A program made the translations under genes and the position numbers. From assembly GCA_013146195.2 (NCBI GenBank), contig CM028382.1, positions 5,552,434-5,616,433 on the forward strand: a stretch of DNA of 64,000 bases, written 5' to 3'. This DNA comes from Codonopsis lanceolata. Its lineage: Eukaryota > Streptophyta > Magnoliopsida > Asterales > Campanulaceae. The notes beneath the pieces are model-generated. The model was not told where the DNA came from, did not search any database, and worked only from the letters and a program-made list of their open reading frames with translations. This document shows positions 21,731 to 33,344 of the stretch, in pieces. Position 1 is the first letter of the stretch, and each line of letters begins with the position of its first letter.

Positions 21731-23815
21731 GAAAAGAATGCTAAAATCTACTATTTACTTCTTTAAATTTTCAGACAACTACAACAACTTTTAAAACTAT
21801 CAATGGTCCCTAACTTATAGATATTACAAACAAAACCAATATTAGTAATCGCAAATAACTGCATTCAAAATATTTTACTCATTTTCATAACTGGGTTCTA
21901 AACCTCTAACCTCTTTTGGTCTTAATTTGCTTGCTCCTCTTCATCGGACTCGAGGTAGTTACATGTGAGAATCTCTATATTCCCTCATCTGACTATCGAC
22001 TTTCTTTCTTCTACCGCAACTCTCCTTTTATTGAAATAGGTTGTCACCAACCGACATCCTTTTAAGTAGTCTCATCCTAAAATTAGATTTTCTCCTTACT
22101 TAGTAATTTGCACAAAAAGTGTATTGGAACTAAGAAATGAAAGATGTTTAAAGAAAGAAGTTCGACTAAACGAAAGTTAAAGAGATTTTATGTCTCCATT
22201 TGAGCAAGGCGAGGTGAGTGCGTTTCTTGGTAATGGTGATAACGGTGTTGACAACTGAAAGAATAGTGGTGTTAGGGGCGGTGATGACGGTGATTGTAGG
22301 GATGACGGTGGTGGTTTAGATGAAATACAACATTGTAAGATTTCCATATCATGAAATCTTTAAAGATCCATATGAGTTTCAGTTTCAATTTGAAAATTTG
22401 AAAAATTAAAAAATTGAATTTGAGTTTGTAAAAAGTGAAATTTAAGGTTGTGTGTTGGTGTGTCCATAAATGATGGCTTTTGCAATGAGTTACTTTGAAG
22501 GTAGGAGTAAGGAATTAGAAAATGAAATAAAATCAAATCAAAAATTAACTTTTGTGCTAATGGTGAAATTTAAGGTGGTAGTGGTGGTGAGTCTATGAAT
22601 TTATTTATTTATTTTTTTTGAGTAAGTTTGATGGCCTTGAGTAAAATGAGGTTAACGGAAGAAAGTGAAGGATGAAATAATAAATTGAATAGAATCTAAA
22701 TTTCATTTTTTTTTAGTAATACATTTTTTTCGCCTTTGAATTTAAAATGAGACAAAGTATAACTATTGAAATAATTATTTATTATTTTAATTAAAATATA
22801 TTTTAAATATCAAATGGCAAACTAAATTATGAAAATATAATCAAATCTCATTTTGCGTCACAAGTAAAATATGACCAAAATAATCCTAACATAAACGATT
22901 TTCCATTACTGTTTTTAACACCCATGAACGGGAGAGGATAAAGTCGGACAAATATAAAAATTATATATGAAAGTGAGACATCATAGGTTGGGAAAGACAT
23001 TATTCGAGGTATATGAAAAAATGTAACTATAATAATACATTTGTTGGTGAGTATCAAGATATTAGACACTTATGTAGCATGTTTAATAATTATTTGTGAA
23101 TAATCTAAGAAAATGTGTTAAGGCAAGGTGATATAATGTCAAGAAGATTAAAAAAAATGGAGAACTTTGTTGACAAATCTTTCCGTTTTGTTAGAGAAGA
23201 ACACTAGAATCTATAGGAGATACGTTTGAAGAAAGCAGTTCGATTTAATGGAAGCTAAATATATTTTATTTTTCTATTTTAGCAAGGCAAGGTGAACGTA
23301 TTTCTTGGTGGTGGGGATACCGGTGGTGGTAGTTGTAGGGATGCTGGTGATGGTGGTGGTTAGGGGTAGTGGTGGGGGCGATTGTAACCATGACAGTGGT
23401 GGTTTAGGTGTGGAATACGATATTGTTAGATTTTTAAATCATCAATTTTTCAAATCTTCATATGAGTTTGAGTTTCAATCATCAAATTTAAAAATTCAAA
23501 AAATTAAATTTAGGTTTGTAAATAGTGAAATTTAAGGTTCTGGTGGTGGGTCTATAAATGATGAGTTTTGCATATGTGTTAATTTGAACGAAGGAGTAAG
23601 AAATTAGACAAAGAAATAAAATAAAATAAAAGAATTGATTTTTGGGTTAATGATGTTATTTGAGGTGGTAGTGGTGGTAATGGTGGTGGGTCTATGAGAG
23701 ATAAGGTTGATGGAAGAAAATGAAGGATAACAAAATAAATTAAATAACTTCTAAATTTCAGTTTTTGAGAGTAATGTATTTTTTTAACTTCAAATTCACA
23801 AATTATAATTACATT
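21521..23815. repeat. Two diverged copies of a ~1.3-kb internal module in the Helitron-like insertion
   Basis: GGAAAGACATTATT, GTTGGTGAGTATCAA-type and GTGGTGGT-type blocks occur in the same order in 21530-22740 and in 22990-23800. A third partial copy of the first block is in 20832-21020. GACCAAAATAATC followed by TTTTTAACRCCCAT occurs at about 22870-22930 and again at about 25458-25525. No coding potential was recognised. Confidence 0.7.
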
Positions 23816-23892
23816 GCTAGCCTTACAACTAATTTTATAACTTTCCTTACAACTACTAAATCTTGTAAGGATAGCATTTTCCTAATAATTAT

Positions 23893-25336
23893 ACCAGATT
23901 ACAATCCCTCCCCCCAAAGTATCCACCAAATCACATAGTGCATCCCAACCTAAGGTTTGTCCCATAATGATATCTGACGTTATATTTTTTCATATTTTCC
24001 ACCCTAACCGCGACAACGGTTAGAAAAGTTCACGTTAAATAACACGTGGTCTTCCACTATGTTAACTCGAGGGAAATATTAGGAATTCGATGTAAACTTT
24101 GGGGTGCTTAAAGTTCAAATGTTAAAATGGAGTGGGGTCCATAATTCCATTTTTTCCTACTGAAAGAAAATCTAGAGAAAAGACCAACCATTTTTTCCGA
24201 TCTTCACTTTCCACAACAAAAATTAACCCATAACCCGATCTTGGTTTTGTCCACTCCCTCCAAATTTTCTCTTAAATTTCTCTCTTAATCCAGATGATAG
24301 ATATGCATTTTTCCATTTCATTGTCAATTTTCTTATCTTGATAATGAAAACAAAGTAAACAAAAGATATGAAGAAAAAAAACTCTTACCCATAGTTACGC
24401 GTCTCCATCTTCAATTTCATGTATGAAATTGGATCCACGTACCCACCTTCTCTGGTGAAACCCATCCACTACCGAAATCAATCAATTTCTCATCCTCCTT
24501 CATCCTCTTACATGACTTTACCTTTACTTTATCTCTCATAATTCTTTAAATAAACCAATCTGACCGCCATGGCAACTTCTATGAGGTCAAAATAATCTTA
24601 AGTCATAGCTTCTTCAACATCTTCTCAATTTTGATACTTTGTTTTAAGCCATATGCATATCGGCCGTATGCCCAATTTTCTCCCGCAAAATTGAAGAGTA
24701 TTTCAATTAAACCCATAACTATTTCTCTTCGTTCAAGCCCGTTTCTCTCTCTCTCTCTTTGATGAACTCGTCAATAAGGTTTATGGGTTTTCTATCAATT
24801 GCATGTTTTTTCAAGGGTTTTTAGTAAGTATACTCTATAGCCTTTGATTTCTACTTTAAGCACGACTTTTGCAGGAGGGGAGAAAGTGAGGGAGATCGGA
24901 GATAGAGCTTGGCTAGAATCGAAGGAGGACGACGCTAGAGTTATGATAGGCGTGACCAGAGTGGGAAGGGTTTGGGCCGGATATGGGAACTTGCACCCAG
25001 AGATGGCGGTGGCTATAGTAGGGCTAACTGGAGATTGCGGCTATTATGGTGGACTCGGAGATGGGAACTTACACCGGGAGAAGAGAGAAAGAGAGGGTGT
25101 GAGATTAGGGTTTGTACTTTTAATACATTTACTCCTTAACCAGATAAGATAAATGACATTTTCGCCCCGTACGTGGAAGACCACGTGCTATTTAATGTGA
25201 ATTTTCTAACGTCCGTCAGTGGTAGGGTGGAAAATTGAGGGGAAGTAAAGTCAGATACCATTATGAGACAAACTTTACATAGGGGTAAACTATACGATTT
25301 TGTGGATACTTTGGGGGGAAATTGTAATTTGGCCCT
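23893..25336. mobile_element. Long-TIR DNA element (Mutator-like, non-autonomous) inside the Helitron-like insertion
   Basis: The ends match in inverted orientation over roughly 190 bp. At the left are CAATCCCTCCCCCCAAAGTA, TCTGACGTTA and CACGTGGTCTTCCAC; the complement of the right end gives CAATTTCCCCCCAAAGTATC, TCTGACTTTA and CACGTGGTCTTCCAC. An 8-bp direct repeat, ATAATTAT, lies at 23885-23892 and 25337-25344. The 1,444-bp element has no transposase. One interior ORF (24844-25152) has no recognisable domain. Long TIRs suggest a MULE-derived element, although MULEs usually give 9-bp duplications. Confidence 0.75.
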
Positions 25337-25968
25337 ATAATTATTTTTGAATTATTAAAATAATTATTTTTATTTTTATTTAAAAACATATTCTAAATAC
25401 TAAATGGTTAATTAAATACTGAATTTATAGTCAATTCCCATTTTGTGCACCAAGCAAAATGACCAAAATAATCTTCATGTGACATGCACATACCATTTTC
25501 CGTTACTATTTTTAACGCCCATCGACGGGTGGGGGCAAAGTCGGGCAAATAGCTAAATAAGTTATGAAAGTTAGACACTTCATAGGTTAGGGTGCAATGT
25601 GAGATTTGATATGTAATTTTGGGAGCTATTCATATTTTGATCCCATCGAAATTAGTCCAAAATACAAATTTCCCTCTAAAGTATCCACCAAATCCACTTT
25701 GGCCCACAATGTAATTTTTTAGCATTTCCATATTCCATGTCAAATTTGGTGATGAGATGTCATGTCTGATAATCGTAGTGATAAACATGGTGTGGCGAAT
25801 AATGTTTAAAATCGAGAATTTGCTCCAATCAAACCATAAACAATATCAACGGTGTCGATGAGAAATTTGTTGGAGTTAAAGCTATGGACGATGAAAACGG
25901 ATTGAACTATGGTTTGTCTCACATCATTGTCGTACACATATGTGATAGATTCAAATATGAGATTTGAA

Positions 25969-26052
25969 ATTCTTGGTGTATGCTTGTGTATTATGTTGTA
26001 CGATGGAGAAAACGGGAAATTCTTGGTGTATGCTTTTGTGTTATGTTGTACG
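25969..26052. repeat. Two-copy tandem duplication (about 49-bp period)
   Basis: AATTCTTGGTGTATGCTT and TTATGTTGTACG occur twice in order, near 25967-26002 and 26016-26051. Confidence 0.8.
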
Positions 26053-26561
26053 TCTTTAATTTTTTGGTGGATTCTTATTCGTGGTGGCCTTGACACCTAA
26101 GTGTGACTATCTGATCTTGAGTTCAATATCTCTGACATGATTCCGCTCTATTTTTATTTATTTTTCTATATAATAATTTGAATAAAACATTAATACACTT
26201 TTGAGTTTTATCTCACTTAAAATTTAAATACGGGTCATTGTCGGAGAAGATGCAGAGAAAGCGTTGTATAACATAATATATTATTTTCTATAGGGAGTCA
26301 TAAATTTCAGAAAGTCTCCAACAACAATGTGTTTATCTAAGACAGTAAGTTTAATTATTTTCAATTCACACACTCATAAAAGTGAATCAATTCATGTTTG
26401 ATAATAAAAAAAGAGAATGAAAATAACCAACAAAAAAAAAACAAATTTGTAGGATAAGTTGCTATACAATGACTAAAAGTAAACAAACAAAAATTAAGAA
26501 ACTAGCAAATCATTTTTTAAAAATCATTAACACCACGTGCAACGCACGTGAACCTTACTAG

Positions 26562-28235
26562 TTTTCTCAAAAGTAGAGGAAATGCAAGGCTCCTATTCTG
26601 TTTTGTGCCTGTTCAAGAAAGAGAGGACAGATTTTCAGTGGTCCTTCTCAGGGGTGAACGGTCCTTCTGAAATGCAGTAGGGGGTGTTATGGGCAGAATT
26701 GAAAGCTGTGAGAAGTAGATGGAGGCATCCGTGGTGTGTAGGGGGGGATTTTAATGCTGTTCGGTTTCCACACGAAAGGTTAGGGGCACAGTCTATTTCG
26801 AATCCTATGAATGATTTTAATGATTTTATACATGAGGAAGAGCTGATAGATCTTCCGTTAGTCGGAAGTCCTTTCACCTGGTATAGAGGCGGGAGTAGCA
26901 GTCATTGTTCGAGAATAGACAGGTAGGTTTCTCGTATCCCATGATTGGAAGGAGCAGCAAGGAGAGACTATCCAGAGTAGCTTACCTAGAGTTACATCTG
27001 ATCATGTGCCCATTTTGCTAGAGAATGGAGGCACTACAAGAAGTTCGCCATTCAAATTTGAGAATATGTGGCTTGAGGAGGCAGGCTTTCAGGACTGGGT
27101 TAGAAATAAGTGGGAGTCGTATGAGCTGGATGGCAAACCATGTTTCAGATTGGCAAAAAAATTGTTTTTACTGAAGGAGGATCTTAAAGAGTGGAATATA
27201 GGGAGACCTTTGGAAGGATAGAAGGTAAAATTAAAGCAGCGATGGAGGAGCTCAAGAGGCTGGACGAGATGGACAGTGATAGTATTTCGGGAATCTCTGT
27301 ATCTTCTAGGCATTTGGAAATGCAGTTGGAGCTTGAAAATCTATTGATTATAGAGGAGATTAGCTGGAGACAGAAATCACGTATGTTGTGGCTGAAGGAA
27401 GGAGACAAGAACACTAGGTATTTTCACCGTATGGCCAGTGTGCACAAAGGATATAACCAAATCAGAAAGCTGAAGATGGAAGGAGTAGTCACGGATGATC
27501 CGGAGCAGATCAAACAAGGACTTGTATACTTCTGGGGGATGCTCTATGTTGGAGATGAATGGTTTGATTTTCAAGACCCTATCAGAGGCAGAGGGGATTT
27601 CAGTGGAGCAGCCTTTCTCTGAGGAAGAAATAGTAGTGGCTCTTAAGTCCTTGAGAGAGGATAAAGCTCCAAGACCGGATGGCTTTTCCTTAGCCTTTTT
27701 CCAGCAGTGTTGGGAGGTGGTAAGGAGGGATGTCTTGGAGGCTTTACATTCATTTTATGAGGCAGGAGGATTAGAAAAAAGCCTAAATACTTCGTTCATT
27801 GTTCTAATTCCAAAGCGAAAGGGGGCAGATGAGTTAAAGGAATTCAGGCCTATCAGTCTCGTTGGTGGTATCTACAAGATTATAGCAAAGGTGCTTGCAT
27901 CCCGGCTAAAAAAGGTTATTGGCAAGGTGGTATCTGAAAGCCAGTATGCTTTCGTGGGGAGTCGCCAGATTATGGATGCAGCTCTTATAGCAAAAGAGGT
28001 GGTGGATGAAAGAATTAGGAATGGGATTCCGGGCTTATTGTGTAAATTAGATATTGAAAAGGCCTACGATCATGTAGAATGGAGTTTTCTAATGTATGTT
28101 CTTTCAAGGATGGGATTTGGAAAGAAATGGAGGCAGTGGATTTTCTTTTGCATCTCTACTGTTCGGTTTTCAGTCTTGGTTAATGGAGAATCGACAGGTT
28201 TCTTTGCGAGCTCGAGGGGTCTCCGTCAAGGGCCT
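26562..28235 (+). pseudogene. LINE-C ORF2 continued: endonuclease C-terminus and RT N-terminus
   Basis: The sequence resumes the endonuclease with VGGDFNAVRFPHERLG (catalytic GDFN), FTWYRGG and a SDHVPILLE-type box (about 26990-27020). The linker SWRQKSRMLWLKEGDKNTRY and the RT blocks follow: PDGFSLAFFQQCW, KEFRPISLVGGIYKI, LDIEKAYDHVEW and finally SRGLRQG. Frameshifts near 26926, 27190 and 27600 break it. The palm FADD box is missing because LINE-D replaces the rest from about 28235. Confidence 0.83.
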
Positions 28236-29076
28236 CAAGGACAATATAGAAGAGAGCCTTGGACCTATTTTTGAGGGCCTCAAGGACGATATAGAAGATG
28301 AAGTCTCCTGCGAGGAAGTATCAGAAACGTGTTTTAATACTGCGGCTGAAAACCTTGGAGAGAATACAAGGAGCAGAAGCGTATTTGTGGAGGTTACGGC
28401 TGGCAAAGAAGACGGTGACCTCTGTGAGGAAGTCTTGAAAAGGAATTCAATCCCTGAGGCCGAAGTCCCAGTTGAGAATCCTTGGGTAGTAGTGCATTCT
28501 TTGTCAATACCGTAATACAATGGGTTTTGAATGAGGAGAGAGCCTTGATAGTAGGCAATATGGGCCAGGAGAGATTCACCCTGTCTGAACAGGATGAAAA
28601 AAGTTTTTGTAACGAGGCAAAGACAGTCGATGAAAGAAACTCCAGGGATGAGGTCCTGCGTGTATGTGAAGTAGAAGATTTTCCTAAAACATGTATGGTT
28701 CCTAGTCCAGTTCCAGAGGAGGTGGTGATTTGTACGCCTCTTCGCATGGTTCCACCAGAGGATTATGGAGGGGATGACAGGGCTATGGATGATCAGAATA
28801 ACAGGAACATCTCTGTGTGGGTGAGGAATAGGGTTAAGAGCTTCGGAAGAATCTTGGGAGCTGCAGGTAAAGGGTATGAAGAAAAGATTGAGGAGCTGAT
28901 TATGGATATTGAAAAGGGCCGTCTATCGGAAAGGAGCAGGGCAGATCATTCCCAGAACAAATCGAAGAGTAGATCCAGTAGGGAACTGAAAAATCTGTGT
29001 TGCACCATCAACTTTGATGGGGTAGCAGGTAAGGAGGGCAAGGGAGCCAGGATTCAAAGGACTGTAAGGTTTCTCA
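28235..29076 (+). pseudogene. LINE-D ORF1 tail, fused in frame to ORF2
   Basis: It opens with two near-identical units, GLKDNIEE and GLKDDIED (28230-28310), then a hydrophilic stretch and the conserved NISVWVRNRVKSFGRILG and LIMDIEKGR tail. A frame change occurs near 28500. The frame 28482-29183 then runs without a stop from ORF1 through the ORF2 Met (29076) into MDIKILSCNVQGLNEF, whereas LINE-A and LINE-C have a stop there. Confidence 0.78.
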
Positions 29077-32000
29077 TGGATATAAAAATTCTCAGCTGTA
29101 ATGTGCAGGGATTAAATGAATTTAGAAAGAGACAGTTAGTGAAAGGAGCTCTTAGACGTTGGAAACCTATCATCGCTTGTTAACAGGAAACAAAAATGGG
29201 CAGCATTGATAACTGCGTAGTGGAAAGTGTGGAGAAATCGTTGTTTCGACTGGGTTCATCTCGAAGCAGACGGGACAGCGGGAGGTATTTTGCTGGTGTG
29301 GGACAGCAGGATAGTCTCCAAAGTAGACATAACTCTAGGCTCTCATTCTCTTTCTGTTCTTTTTAAAAATGCAGATGACAGAAACTTATGGGTTTTCTCA
29401 GGGGCTTATGGTCCGTTTTCTGTAGGTCAGCGTGAAGTTTTATGGAACGAGTTAAAGTTAGTCGGTCAAAAATGGTGTGTTCCGTGGTGTGTGTGAGGGG
29501 GGGGGGGAACTTTAACTCGATTCGATTTCCCTATGAACGCTTTGGTACTCAAGGTTTCTCTCAAGCCATGGATAATTTTAATGATTTTATTAATGAGATG
29601 AATTTGGTGGATTTGCCTTTAGAAGGGAATGCTCTCACTTGGTTTAGAGGTGGGGAAAGTCAGCAACGTTCGATAATTGACAGGTTCCTTCTATCTCCGG
29701 AATGGGTAGATCAGATGGGTGACTTTTCCCAACGTACTCTCCCGATGTTAGCCTCTGATCATGTCCCTATTCTGCTGGAAAGTGATGGGTTCCATAGAAG
29801 GAAATCCCCGTTTAGATTTGAAAATATGTGGCTTGAAGAGCATGGATTTGGGGAGTGGGTGAAACTAAAATGGGCCTCATACGAGGTTGAAGGGAAACCG
29901 TGTTTCAGAATTGTCAGAAAATTAAAGTTGCTTAAGGCGGATCTCAGAGTGTGGAACAGGGAGATTTTTGGGAAGATTGAATCGAGAATAAAAGCGGTTA
30001 TGGACGAAATCAGCAGATTAGATCTTTTGGAGAGTGAGGGTAGGTTGGGGGTTCATGAAGACAAAAGCAGAGTAGAGTTAAATCTGGAAATTAAGAGACT
30101 TTTGTCACGCGAAGAAATCAGTTGGAGGCAGAAATCGAGAATCCTGTGGCTGGGGGAAGGAGACAAGAATACCAGATTTTTCCACCAGATGGCGAAGGTT
30201 CACAACAGTTTCAAAAAAATAAAAAGATTGAGGGTTAATGGTACTGTAACGGAAGACCACCACCTTATAAAGACGGGGCTTGTAAAGTTTTATCAGGAGC
30301 TTTATTCGAAGAATGAAGGATGGAAGCTAAAGCTGGATGGAGTTGCTTTTAAATCTCTTCCGACTGAGGATAAAGAGCAGCTGGAGCAGGATTTCAGTGA
30401 GGAAGAGGTAGTAACAGCTTTGAGAGGTTTAAAAGGGGACAAACCCAGGCCCCGACGGCTTCTCATTAGCTTTCTTCCAGCGTTGCCGGGAGGTGGTTAA
30501 GGTATACATTATGGAAGTGTTTCATTCCTTTTTCATCGAGGATAGCTTCGAGAAAAGCCTTAATGCCTCTTTTATAGCCCTCATCCCGAAGAAGAAAGGA
30601 GCGGAAGATCTTAAAGACTTTAGACCGTCAGTCTTATCGGAGGTATTTACAAGCTGATTGCAAAGGTTTTATCGAATCGTCTTAGGAGAGTTATTGGAGA
30701 GGTTTTAGTTAATGAGATTGTTGATACTAGAAGGAGTGGGCTTGGTGTACTCTGTAAATTCTACATTGAGAAGGCCTATGACCATGTAGATTGGGACTTC
30801 TTGTTGTATCTCCTTCCTAGGATGGGTTTTGGGCCTAAATGGGTAAGATGGGTGTATTTTTGCATTTCAACAGTGAGATTCTCGGTTCTGGTTAATGGGG
30901 AATCAGCAGGTTTCTTCCCAAGCTCAAGTGGTCTCCGTCAAGGGGATCCACTTTCCCCTCTTCTGTTCATTGTAGTGATGGAAGCTCCGAGGCGTCTGCT
31001 TGACAAGGCAGTGGATGAAGGTTTTATTCAGGGGTTCAAGGCGGGAAGAGAGTGTGCCAAATCCTTCAGTGACTCATTTACTGATTGCGTGTTTTGTGAG
31101 CCGGAAAGATCTCAACTAGGCTACTTGCGGTTGGTTCTTTTATTTTTTCAGGCGGTGTCGGGGCTGAAAATTAACATTTCGAAGTGTGAAATTATCCCTG
31201 TGGGTGTGGTGGACAACTAGGAAGATCTTTCTTCCTTCTTTGGTTGCAAAGCAGGAAGCCTTCCAACCACATACCCGGGCCTTCCTCTCGGTGCTACTTT
31301 TAAGAATGTAGACATGTGGAATCCAGTCATTGAGCGCTTCGAAAAAAAGTTAGCAGGGTGGAAGAGACTCAATCTGTCAAAGGGTGGCAGGATGAATTTA
31401 ATTAAAAGCACTCTTTCAAACCTCCCTACCTACTTCATGTCTCTTTTTGTGATTCCTACTTCAGTGGCAAGAGAATTGAAAAATTGGAGAGGGACTTCTT
31501 ATGGGAGGGAGGCAACCATAAAGCTTTAAGGAAGTTTAATAGTGCCCTGATGGGTAAATGATTGTGGAGATACATTACGGAGAGAGAGGCTTTGTGGAGG
31601 TTAATAGTGACCGGTAAATTTGGGCAAGGAAGTCGGTCATGGTTCCCTTCGGTCATTAGATGCTCTTATGGATCTAGTGTGTGGATAGGGATCTCTAAAG
31701 GTTGGGAGGACTTCCATCGTGGCATTCTCTTCGAAGTAGGGAATGGGGATAATGTTAGGTTCTCGAAGGATAAATGGTGTGGGGATACTTCCCTCCAACA
31801 GGAGTTTCCTAGGCTTTATAATCTTGTGATTAACCGAGAGGCTATGGTGACCGAGATGTTCGAGAACCTTGATGGTAGAGATCTATGGGTCCCTACGTTT
31901 AGAAGAAATTTACAAGACTGGGAGGTAGGTGATGTGACAAGATTTCTTGAGAAGCTCTATGCCATAAAGAGACAAGGGCCTCCTGAAGATAGGGTTTTAT

Positions 32001-32560
32001 GGGTGAGATCGAAGAGCAGGAAGTTCACTGTTATGTCCTTTTATTCAGCTTTATGTATGTGATCTGGACAGAATTTCCTTCCCTTGGAAAGTCATTTGGA
32101 AATCGAAATAGCTCCCAGCAGTGGCTTTTTTTTTACGTGGGAGGCTGCAAAGGAGGCCATCCTTATGGGGGATAATCTGAGAGCTAAACAGGGTTTACAT
32201 CAACCGGTGCTACATGTGTAAAGAAGATGAGGAGGCGACTAATCACCTTTTGATGCACTGCTGTAGCAAGAGAGGTATTGAGTCATTTCTTCCTCTTAGC
32301 AGGCATTTCTTGGGTTATGCCAAGATCAGCAGTTGAGCTCCTCCGTGGTTGGCCGCTGTATAAGAGGAGGAGGAATGTGGTCTGCGATACAGCTCCGTTG
32401 GCAATTTAGTGGAGCATTTGGAAGGAGAGGAATCAAAGAGCTTTCGATAATGTGGAAGCTGGTCAGATAAGCTAAAGAAGAATGTCTTTCAGCTCCTCCG
32501 TTTGTGGTGCTCGGAGACCTCTTTGCATGAATGGAACCTTTTTGTGGATATGGAGGATAG
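29076..32560 (+). pseudogene. LINE-D ORF2 (endonuclease, RT, zf-RVT), inactivated
   Basis: Endonuclease: SCNVQGLNE, QETK after a stop at 29180, GGNFNSIRFPYERFG with the catalytic GDFN changed to GNFN beside a 10-base G run (29499-29508), and SDHVPILLE. Linker: SWRQKSRILWLGEGDKNTRF. RT pieces: PRRLLISFLPALPG (frameshifted), CKFYIEKAYDHVDW and SSGLRQGDPLSPLLFIV. The FADD palm box is absent; the region reads SDSFTDCVFCEP. C-terminal WRYITEREALWR and SYGSSVWIGISKGWEDF are recognisable to about 32060, and the zf-RVT region to 32560 is badly decayed. The missing catalytic residues alone make it inactive. Confidence 0.85.
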
Positions 32561-32724
32561 TGCAACCCAATAGTAATTTCGTTTAGTATACTTCCAGTGA
32601 ACAGGGTTACGCCTCCCTTTTTGGAGTCATAATTAATACAACCTTTATTTATCAAAAAAAAGAAACTATGTTGCAATTACCCTATCATAGGAATAATAAT
32701 TTAACAACCCTGATAACCACTTAC

Positions 32725-32820
32725 CAGGATCTCTCTTGATATACCCCCGCAATGCAAGCTGATAATCAAAAACATGAATCCCATTGCCAGAGAAGAAGTA
32801 ACTAAGTGAACAGAATAAGC
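32725..32820 (-). pseudogene. FANCJ-like exon v
   Basis: Encodes LFCSLSYFFSGNGIHVF, then DYQLALRGYIKRDP. Acceptor GCACAG and donor GTAAGTGG are good. The 96-bp length keeps phase with exon iv (A|GC) and exon vi (G|AA). No lesion is seen. Confidence 0.8.
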
Positions 32821-32905
32821 CTGTGCAATAACAACAAACAGTTAACAATAAAACAAAGTTTTACTGGCTTAACACAACATCTATACAAGTACACAAGAAA
32901 CTTAC

Positions 32906-32975
32906 TTTCCAATATAGACGCTGACATGCCACTCAGATAAGCTACCGCCTGCTCTGCATTTGAAGCTTTGATTGC
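32906..32975 (-). pseudogene. FANCJ-like exon iv
   Basis: Encodes AIKASNAEQAVAYLSGMSAS followed by ILE. The acceptor TTTAAG and donor GTAAGTTT leave a 70-bp exon in phase with its neighbours. The YLSGMSA block is typical of plant FANCJ. Confidence 0.78.
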
Positions 32976-33331
32976 CTTAAAAAGAAATTAAAATAAGGAT
33001 CATAGAACAATATGATACTAGAAAGAAAGGTTAGCAACCACAACATAAATGAGAACTAACACGCACACGATGCACATTGAATGTGATGCGTGAATTATAT
33101 AATTTACTCAATTTGAATCATTGAAGAAGAAAAAAATGAGGAATGCAAACTGAAACAGATGATTTAGTGCGTGCATTATTACGATAGAAGCACATTCTAT
33201 ATTTCCAATACCTAGGTAAGCACTTTATTATGAGGAATATTATGAGCAGAAAATTTATGGATCTTTTTGTGACAAGAAACCTACCATTCCCCTTCTTATC
33301 TGCATGTTATTTGCTGGTTGAATTGCCAATT
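32976..33331. other. Intron stretch between exon iv and LINE-E
   Basis: AT-rich, with no repeat or exon recognised. Confidence 0.5.
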
Positions 33332-33344
33332 TAATAAAGGAATT

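Larger units (their letters stand above)
20318..26561 (+). mobile_element. Helitron-like insertion (non-autonomous, rearranged), 6.2 kb
   Basis: The right end has the Helitron 3' signature: a perfect 7-bp stem CACGTGC-AAC-GCACGTG at 26534-26550, eight bases later CTAG (26558-26561), then T in the host. A 5'-type terminus, TCTCTCTTCTCTCTTACTAT, starts at 21033, preceded by A. The segment 20318-21032 is a second copy of 21251-21730. There is no target duplication and no Rep/helicase ORF. The interior contains repeated modules and a long-TIR element (23893-25336). About 23 host LINE bases seem lost at the junction. The left boundary is inferred from where LINE homology stops. Confidence 0.7.
18590..28235 (+). 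mobile_element. LINE-C: L1-type LINE, 5'- and 3'-truncated, split by a Helitron-like insertion
   Basis: ORF1 begins inside the DUF4283-like domain (EDLRWARILVR at about 18775-18810), so the 5' end is missing. ORF2 runs 20102-20317 and, after a 6.2-kb insertion, 26562-28235. It ends abruptly within the RT at SRGLRQG, where LINE-D begins. It lies in the sense opposite to the surrounding FANCJ-like gene. Confidence 0.85.
28235..32661 (+). mobile_element. LINE-D: L1-type LINE, 5'-truncated, with poly(A)
   Basis: It starts in the variable middle of ORF1 and ends in TTTATTTATCAAAAAAAA at 32646-32660. The order is ORF1 tail, ORF2 endonuclease, RT and a decayed zf-RVT region. It abuts LINE-C head-to-tail. 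No target duplication matching the bases after the poly(A) was found beside 28235 or 18590. Confidence 0.83.

Noticed and set aside
24844..25152. 102-codon ORF inside the long-TIR element
   Set aside because: No recognisable domain and low-complexity Gly/Arg content; no support for translation.
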